From the NCBI GenBank assembly GCA_016462645.1, contig JAEMSX010000001.1:65999-129998 (forward strand): a stretch of 64,000 nucleotides of DNA. Reading direction: 5' to 3'. The stretch is from Thermoleophilaceae bacterium. Lineage in GTDB: Bacteria; Actinomycetota; Thermoleophilia; Solirubrobacterales; JACPNS01. The position numbers and the translations under genes are program-made. Of this stretch, positions 59,141 through 64,000 are shown piece after piece. The notes under the pieces were generated by a model, which was not told the origin of the DNA, searched no databases, and saw only the letters and a program-made list of their open reading frames with translations. The stretch's first letter is position 1; each line of letters begins with the position of its first letter.

Positions 59141-59757
59141 GCGAGCGTCAGGCCCAGTCGGTCGAACACGATCTCGCGCACGTCGAGTGCGACGTCGTCC
59201 GGGCCGCGGTCGCCGTCGACGCGGATGATCCGATCGGGGTTGTCGATCGCCAGCTGGTCGTAGGCCTCTGCGACCTTGCGCTGGAAGCTCTCGCCTTCGT
59301 CCTCGAAGCGGTCGTGCTCCTCGGCGCCGCGGGAGATTGCCACTGCTGGGTCGATCTCGATCAGCAGCGTCATGTTCGGCATCAGCGTGTCGGCCGCCCA
59401 GTGGTTGAGGGTCTTGATCGCATCCACACCGAGGCCGCGGGCGACGCCCTGGTAGGCGAGCGACGAGTCGATGAAGCGGTCGGCGATCACGATCCTGCCT
59501 TCGTCGAGCGCCGGGCGGATGACGGACGCGACCAGATCCGCGCGCGCGGCGGCGAACAGCAACGCCTCGGCGCGCGGGCTGAGCGGCACCTCCGGGTCCT
59601 TGAGGATGCCGCGCACGCGCTCGCTGAAGATCGTCCCGCCGGGCTCGCGCACGAAGAGCGCGCGCTCACCCAGCTCCTCGGCCAGAACGATCGCCTGCGT
59701 GCTCTTGCCCGAGCGGTCAATGCCCTCGAAACTGATGAAGTAGCCGCCGTCGGTCAT
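59137..59757 (-). CDS. tmk: Thymidylate kinase
   Basis: 206 aa. P-loop 'FEGIDRSGKSTQAIVLAEEL', 'FVREPGGTIFSERVR', 'RFIDSSLAYQGVARGLG', and a LID region 'SRGAEEHDRFEDEGESFQRKV'. It phosphorylates dTMP to dTDP. TAGGCT lies 7 nt before the ATG, suggesting a leaderless tmk-holB-DUF1697 transcript. Confidence 0.96.
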   Translation of the reverse strand: MTDGGYFISFEGIDRSGKSTQAIVLAEELGERALFVREPGGTIFSERVRGILKDPEVPLSPRAEALLFAAARADLVASVIRPALDEGRIVIADRFIDSSLAYQGVARGLGVDAIKTLNHWAADTLMPNMTLLIEIDPAVAISRGAEEHDRFEDEGESFQRKVAEAYDQLAIDNPDRIIRVDGDRGPDDVALDVREIVFDRLGLTLA

Positions 59758-59774
59758 TGCGTCCAGCCTACGCC

Positions 59775-60737
59775 ATGCGCTTGAATATGGCGGTGGCCGC
59801 TCATGAGATCAACGAGGTCTCGGTCGAGGGATTCGACGGACTGCAGCTGGTCTCTCCGGAGGGCGTGACGGCGACCTTTGTTCCCGGCGCCGGAATGGTG
59901 TGCAGCTCGCTGACCCACGTCGGCGCTGAGCTGCTGGAGACGCGCGGCGGGGTTGCACGGTATGTCGAGCGCCGGTCGACGATGGGGATTCCCTTCTTGT
60001 ATCCGTGGGGGAATCGGCTCGGCGGGTTGGCATACGGAGACGTGACGCTCGACCCGGAGACGCAGGTGCCGCCGCTGCGCCTCGACCCGAACGGGCTGCC
60101 GATTCACGGCGCGCTGGCGGCAAACCCGGACTGGCAGGTCACCGACACCCACGCAGAGGATTCATCGGCGCTGTTCGTCGCGCGACATGAGTTCTCCGAA
60201 CACCCGGAGCTGGTGGCGGTGTTTCCGTTTCCGCATGTCGTGGAGCAGCTCGTGATGCTGGCCGGATCGACGCTTTCGATTGCGACGCGGGTGACCCCGA
60301 CCGGCGACAAGCCGGTGCCGATCGCTTTCGGGTGGCACCCGTACTTCACGCTGCCGGGGGTGGATGCTTCGGAGTGGGTGATTGATCTTCCGCTCGAGGA
60401 GAGACTGGTCACCGATGAAAAGATGATTCCCACTGGGGAGATCGTGCTTGATCCGATCCTCCCGGGGCCGCTTGGCGAGCGTGTGTTTGACGATGGATAT
60501 GTCGGCGTCGATGACGGGACCGTGTTCTCGATCAGCGGCGGCGGGCGGCGGCTGGTTCTGAGCTTCAACGCCGGCTACCCGGTCGCAGTCGTCTGGCGCC
60601 CCGAGGGCGGGCAGTTCATCTGCGTCGAGCCGATGACCGCGCAGACGAATGCGCTCGCGAGCGGCGCCGGGTTGGAGTTCGCGCAGCCCGGCGGGAGCTT
60701 CACGGCGACGTTTTCGCTGACGGTCGCTTCGGACTAG
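59775..60737 (+). CDS. Aldose 1-epimerase family protein
   Basis: 320 aa. Galactose-mutarotase fold with 'GIPFLYPWGNRLGG', 'GLPIHGALAANPDW' (catalytic-type His) and 'IAFGWHPYFTLPG' (second His). It interconverts sugar anomers or acts on phosphosugars (YeaD-like). I chose ATG 59775; TTG 59757 and ATG 59787 are alternatives. Its stop interlocks with the transposase gene (CTAG). Confidence 0.88.
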   Translation: MRLNMAVAAHEINEVSVEGFDGLQLVSPEGVTATFVPGAGMVCSSLTHVGAELLETRGGVARYVERRSTMGIPFLYPWGNRLGGLAYGDVTLDPETQVPPLRLDPNGLPIHGALAANPDWQVTDTHAEDSSALFVARHEFSEHPELVAVFPFPHVVEQLVMLAGSTLSIATRVTPTGDKPVPIAFGWHPYFTLPGVDASEWVIDLPLEERLVTDEKMIPTGEIVLDPILPGPLGERVFDDGYVGVDDGTVFSISGGGRRLVLSFNAGYPVAVVWRPEGGQFICVEPMTAQTNALASGAGLEFAQPGGSFTATFSLTVASD

Positions 60738-61297
60738 AAGAAGCGGGCGTTGAGTTCCGCGCGGATGGCGTGGGCTCGCATATAGCTCTCGTAGTCATTC
60801 ATGTCGGTGAAGGCGGACAGGCCTCTTTCTGCGGCGAGCCAGCCCGGGCGCAGGTGTTCGTCTACGTAGGCGTTGTGGGTGGAGTAGCGGTAGGTGGGGC
60901 CAGTTGGGTGGTTGGCGTGGACGTAGGCGGTCGTCCAGCGAAGGTCCTTCTGGCTCCTGAGGTGCCGAGAGCGGAAAGGTCCGGCGAACAGAGGGCCGCT
61001 GGTGCCGTACTTGCGGTTGTAGTAGCGGACGTAGGCGATCGTCAGACTGTTCATCAACCGCGTCAGCGCGCCCGACTCGGATTGCCAGACGATCAGGTGG
61101 AAGTGTGTCGTCATCAGGCAGACCGCGCTCACCTGGACGCCGGCGATCGATCCGCCTCTGCCGAGACGGGCGGCGAGGAGGCCAAGAAACGCGTCGCGGT
61201 CCGCGTCATCGCGGAATGCCGCTCGGCCGTCGCGAGCCCGGTTGTAGACGTGGTGTGGACCGCGCCGGGTGCGATCGCTGACGTTGCGTCGGGGCAT
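60734..61297 (-). CDS. REP-associated tyrosine transposase-like (Y1/IS200-like) protein
   Basis: 187 aa from ATG 61297. The IS200-like Y1 transposase fold shows 'RRGPHHVYNRARDGRAAFRDDADRDAFL', the HUH-type metal motif H65-F-H67 ('LMTTHFHLIVW') and a helix with candidate catalytic Tyr ('SLTIAYVRYYNRKYGTSGPLFAGPFRS'). It is single copy here with no IS ends, as for domesticated RAYTs that act on REP palindromes. A 29-nt palindrome lies 91 nt upstream of its start. Confidence 0.88.
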   Translation of the reverse strand: MPRRNVSDRTRRGPHHVYNRARDGRAAFRDDADRDAFLGLLAARLGRGGSIAGVQVSAVCLMTTHFHLIVWQSESGALTRLMNSLTIAYVRYYNRKYGTSGPLFAGPFRSRHLRSQKDLRWTTAYVHANHPTGPTYRYSTHNAYVDEHLRPGWLAAERGLSAFTDMNDYESYMRAHAIRAELNARFF

Positions 61298-61387
61298 GAC
61301 AACAGCCAACCGACTCGCGCGTTGCGTTTCAAGACCTGTTCGCAAAACCTCCGCGACGACAGCGTTACAAAACGGCCACGGTTTCGT

Positions 61388-61416
61388 CCATCCCTCTCCC
61401 CGGGGGAGAGGGATGG
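61388..61416. repeat. Near-perfect 29-nt palindrome (terminator or REP-like)
   Basis: CCATCCCTCTCCCC / GGGGGAGAGGGATGG: a 14-bp stem with essentially no loop, between the transposase and the cyclase genes, 18 nt past the cyclase stop. No T-run follows on the cyclase strand. It could terminate the cyclase transcript or be the REP substrate of the adjacent RAYT-like protein. Confidence 0.6.
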
Positions 61417-61433
61417 GCCGAAAAGCCGCTTGC

Positions 61434-63272
61434 CTAGGAGGTCGGCGTCCAGATCGGTTCTGGGGGGAGGTCTTCGCCCGGGGCCGGGGGCTGCGCCGGG
61501 TCGAGGTCGGAGACGTCCTCGTCGTCGACCAGGCCCCAGACGCGCAGGCTCGCCTCGCGTCCGCGAACGGCCATCTCCTCCACGAACTCGAAGTCGGCCG
61601 GCGGCTCGCTCAGAGCGTCGTAGGTCTCCTGCGAGATGTAGAGCTGGTACGGCGTGCCCTTGGTCATTCCCTCCAGCCGCGCCGCGGTGTTGGTCGTGTC
61701 GCCGATCGCGGTGTACTCCAGGCGGCGCTCGCTTCCGACGTTGCCGCTCATCACCGGTCCGGTGTTCAGGCCGATCCCCATCTTGAAGCCGGAGCCGAGG
61801 CCGGCATCGGCCATGCGCTGGTTGAAGAAGTGCATCCGGGCGAGCATCTCGCGGGCGGCCGCGAGTGCCTTGTCGGCGTGGTCGTCGGTCTCGACCGGCG
61901 CGCCGAAGACGGCCATGATCCCGTCGCCCATGAACGAGACGAGCGTGCCGTGGTGATCGAGGATCGCTTCGCTCATCTCAGTCAGGTAGTCGTTCAGCGT
62001 CGCGATCACGAGCTCGGGCTGGAGCTTCTCCGAGAACGTCGTGAACCCGCGCAGGTCAGAGAACAGCAGCGTCGCCACCACGCGCTTGCCGCCGAGTTTG
62101 TTCCCGTCGCCGGCCTCATCGAGAACTTGGTCAACGACGCTGTCGGGGGCGAAGCGGGCGAACTCATTGCGCACGCGTTCCCTTTCAAAAGCGGCCGAGA
62201 GGAAGTTCACTCCCAGCGAGGCGACCATCGAAAGGGCCAGCGCGATCAGCGGATATGTGACCGGCAGGATGTAGCCGAGGTTGAAGACGTAGATCACCAA
62301 CAGCACATAGAAGATCGCGCCGCCCAAACAGATCAGGAAGGCTTCGCGTGGATCGACCCGCAGATTCAGCAGCGGCTCTGCGAAGCCGAAAAGCAGGATC
62401 AGCAGCAGCACCACAAACCACGGTGACTTGCTCATCGGGAAGACATTGAGGATCGTTGCGATCGCGTTCGCGTGAATCTCCGGGCCGGCCATGGCTTTCG
62501 AGCTCGAGGTGCGGTGGACATCGTGCAAGGTCTCGTTCGTCGCACCGACGACCACGATCTTCCCCTTGACCGCACGCTTGTTGAAGTGACCGGTGTAGAC
62601 CGCCGAGAACGGCACCTGCTGGATTCGTCCCTCCCCGCCGATGAAGTTGATCCATGCCGACTTGTGCGGGAAGTTCTCCTTGCCGGGCATGGTGCCGGTG
62701 GCGCGCGTGACCGCCGCAACCGAAAGCGTCGGGATCCCGCCGCGCATCCGATTGAACCGCCTGATCACCCCGTCAGTGTCGGTGGCGAGGATCGAGTTTC
62801 CGACGGTCGCGTTCATCGCTTTGACGTTGTCGTTGCCGCCCATCACCGGGGTCTCGCCGGTCCTGGGATCGGTCTCGGACGTCGCGAGCACGACGTTTCC
62901 GGCATTCGTGATCGACTCGGCGAGCACGTAGTCGTCGTTCTCGTACGGCGGCAGGCTCGGCTCCGAGTACATGATGTCCTCGACGATCACCTTCGCGCCG
63001 GCTTTGGAAAGATTGTCGATCACCGTCGCCTGAACCGACCGACGGAACGGCCAGCGCAGCCGCAGCTCCGAGAACGTCTCATCGTCGATCGAGACCAGCA
63101 CGACGTTCTTGGCCTCCTGACTGGGGAGATTTCCGCGGATGTCGAAACGCTGGTCGACGGTCGAGAGCTCAAGCGTCTTCATACCGCCCGCCGCCCAGAG
63201 CAGGATCACGAGCGCGGTCGTCAGGGCGCTGAGCGCGAACAGCCATGCGTACTTGCGCTTACCCGAGAGCAC
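61434..63272 (-). CDS. CHASE2-domain adenylate/guanylate cyclase
   Basis: 612 aa. N-terminal TM (~8-28), extracytoplasmic CHASE2 sensor (~35-275, 'STVDQRFDIRG', 'VVLVSIDDETFSEL', 'VVVGATNETLHDVHRT'), three TM helices (~283-370), then a class III cyclase domain (~395-590) with metal-binding Asp in 'LLFSDLRGFTTFSE' and 'SFMGDGIMAVFGAP'. It should make cAMP (or cGMP) in response to an external signal. GTG start lies 3 nt after the stop of the interrupted ORF below, so it belongs to the FecR operon. Confidence 0.93.
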   Translation of the reverse strand: MLSGKRKYAWLFALSALTTALVILLWAAGGMKTLELSTVDQRFDIRGNLPSQEAKNVVLVSIDDETFSELRLRWPFRRSVQATVIDNLSKAGAKVIVEDIMYSEPSLPPYENDDYVLAESITNAGNVVLATSETDPRTGETPVMGGNDNVKAMNATVGNSILATDTDGVIRRFNRMRGGIPTLSVAAVTRATGTMPGKENFPHKSAWINFIGGEGRIQQVPFSAVYTGHFNKRAVKGKIVVVGATNETLHDVHRTSSSKAMAGPEIHANAIATILNVFPMSKSPWFVVLLLILLFGFAEPLLNLRVDPREAFLICLGGAIFYVLLVIYVFNLGYILPVTYPLIALALSMVASLGVNFLSAAFERERVRNEFARFAPDSVVDQVLDEAGDGNKLGGKRVVATLLFSDLRGFTTFSEKLQPELVIATLNDYLTEMSEAILDHHGTLVSFMGDGIMAVFGAPVETDDHADKALAAAREMLARMHFFNQRMADAGLGSGFKMGIGLNTGPVMSGNVGSERRLEYTAIGDTTNTAARLEGMTKGTPYQLYISQETYDALSEPPADFEFVEEMAVRGREASLRVWGLVDDEDVSDLDPAQPPAPGEDLPPEPIWTPTS

Positions 63273-63275
63273 GCG

Positions 63276-63512
63276 TCACCGTTTGTAGAAGGTGAAGAAC
63301 GACTTGCCCGCCTTCAGGTTGAAGTTCCTGCTGTGGAATTGATCGAACGCGAGGCCCGAGACGGTGCCGATCCCGCCCTCGGTGTCGGTGTGACTCCGCG
63401 CGATCGTGGCCTGCACCGCGGCAGACGAGTGATCGGGGCAGTACCCGTAGACGCTGCTGCTGCCGGAGCTCGGATTGTCGGAATACCAGACGAACTTGGC
63501 CGACCAGCGCGA
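63276..63512 (-). pseudogene. Coding-like stretch cut off from the FecR frame by two in-frame TGA codons
   Basis: 78 codons reading 'SRWSAKFVWYSDNPSSGS ... FNLKAGKSFFTFYKR' with almost all third positions G or C, and no ATG/GTG/TTG at its 5' end (first GTG is at codon 33). It is in the same frame as the FecR-like gene and separated from it by TGA, three codons and a second TGA. It could be the decayed C-terminus of that gene, a gene with a lost start, or the result of a sequence error. The 91-aa track ORF here is in another frame and looks like a shadow. Confidence 0.5.
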
Positions 63513-63524
63513 TCAGCCGAGGTC

Positions 63525-64000
63525 TCACAAGCAACCCTTCTTCGGCTTCGACTTCTTCTTGTTCAGTTTCTTCAGGCGCTGGCTCTCGGTCAGCGGCTTG
63601 TATTCGACGAAGCGCGTCTCACCGGCCTTCAGGTCAAAGCAGTTGCCGTGTGTCGGCCGCACGTTCACGATCCCGCGATCGACGCGGAAGTAGGTGCCGT
63701 TCTCGTAGTTGGCGACGTACCACTTGGTTCCGCGCACGGTCGCCGACCCACCGCTGCCGCTTGTGCGGAACTTGCCCTTGCCGTTGCCCCAGAGTCCGTT
63801 CTTCTTCTTGCCGCGCTTGGCGATCTGAATTGCTTTGAACGGGTTCGCCGCGAAGCGCGGGTAGGCGCTCGCGGCCGAGGTCGTGGTGTCGATCAGATCG
63901 TCGCGCAACTTCATGATCGCGAGCGGCTGATCGCCCGTGCCCTGGAAGACCTGGAAGATGCCACCCCAGAATTCCGCTTCGTAGGTCGTGCCGTCGGCGT
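63525..64000 (-). CDS. FecR-domain-like secreted protein, C-terminal part (5' end outside window)
   Basis: The frame is open from the window edge, so ATG 63914 of the track is internal. At least 158 residues are visible: 'FWGGIFQVFQGTGDQPLAIMKLRDDL', then a FecR-type beta segment 'GKFRTSGSGGSATVRGTKWYVANYENGTYFRVDRGIVNVR' and a Lys-rich end 'KKLNKKKSKPKKGCL'. FecR domains are extracytoplasmic and often linked to CHASE2 cyclases, as here. The coding-like DNA after its stop suggests the protein may once have been longer. Confidence 0.7.
   Translation of the reverse strand, partial: ADGTTYEAEFWGGIFQVFQGTGDQPLAIMKLRDDLIDTTTSAASAYPRFAANPFKAIQIAKRGKKKNGLWGNGKGKFRTSGSGGSATVRGTKWYVANYENGTYFRVDRGIVNVRPTHGNCFDLKAGETRFVEYKPLTESQRLKKLNKKKSKPKKGCL

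Noticed and set aside
63513-63527. In-frame UGA codons as selenocysteine sites
   Set aside because: Two UGAs four codons apart, no downstream SECIS-like hairpin I can see and no redox motif around them. Decay, error or lost start is more likely.
1-64000. CRISPR array, prophage, conjugative element or classic defence system
   Set aside because: No regularly spaced repeats, cas, integrase, capsid, relaxase or restriction genes were seen; the region looks like ordinary chromosome with accessory surface and stress genes.

Overview
The window is about 64 kb of high-GC, strongly GC3-biased, gene-dense actinobacterial chromosome. The best guess is Thermoleophilia, order Solirubrobacterales. That placement is an inference from protein style: secreted proteins with Cys-paired beta-propellers, an 'SVTSAKLKNRTI'-type stalk protein and large surface proteins with TQAGxHP domains, together with many genes that look leaderless. 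I ran no database search. There is no CRISPR array, prophage or IS element apart from one REP-associated-type (Y1/HUH) transposase.

Layout. 0-5 kb: the end of a truncated gene, tRNA-Glu, then a TetR-cytochrome P450 unit under a perfect palindromic operator, and an MMPL exporter. 5-10 kb: two NarL-type two-component systems tail to tail, one carrying an extra stand-alone receiver. 10-14 kb: a sulfide:quinone oxidoreductase / DUF2892 / MMPL operon divergent from an ArsR regulator. 14-17.6 kb: YugP-type protease, L,D-transpeptidase, tRNA-Val, tRNA-Asp, a lipoprotein and LtrA. 17.6-25 kb: ppx-ppk polyphosphate operon, an FAD oxidoreductase, glutamate decarboxylase divergent from a TetR regulator, and a 1-Cys peroxiredoxin. 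25-39 kb: extracytoplasmic functions (giant surface protein, GH88-like hydrolase, Rieske protein, multicopper oxidase) and a three-gene overlapping operon of beta-propeller, sulfatase and LOV-domain (blue-light) hybrid histidine kinase. 39-48 kb: an ABC exporter of the MacB/FtsX type, a secreted phospholipase-like HetC/PLAT/CARDB protein, a TetR/DUF4386 divergent pair with three tandem operator palindromes, a GH64-like secreted protein and tRNA-Thr. 48-64 kb: an S4 protein, a second giant Ca-motif surface protein, small membrane proteins, alcohol dehydrogenase, crotonase, bicupin, NUDIX, EEP phosphatase, DUF1697-holB-tmk, an aldose epimerase, the RAYT-like transposase, a CHASE2 adenylate cyclase and a FecR-like gene followed by a stop-interrupted coding stretch.

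Themes. Envelope and stress functions dominate: exporters, sulfide and peroxide detoxification, polyphosphate, acid resistance by GAD, and signalling by light, phosphorelay and cAMP. The genome is very compact. Same-strand neighbours are often joined by ATGA/GTGA overlaps, and six of the ten convergent pairs overlap by exactly the 4 nt of their interlocked stop codons. About a dozen genes have a -10-like hexamer 6-9 nt before the start codon, which predicts leaderless mRNAs. The most unusual items are the LOV kinase operon, the A-B module surface-protein family, the phospholipase/PLAT/CARDB protein and the FecR locus with two in-frame UGA codons.
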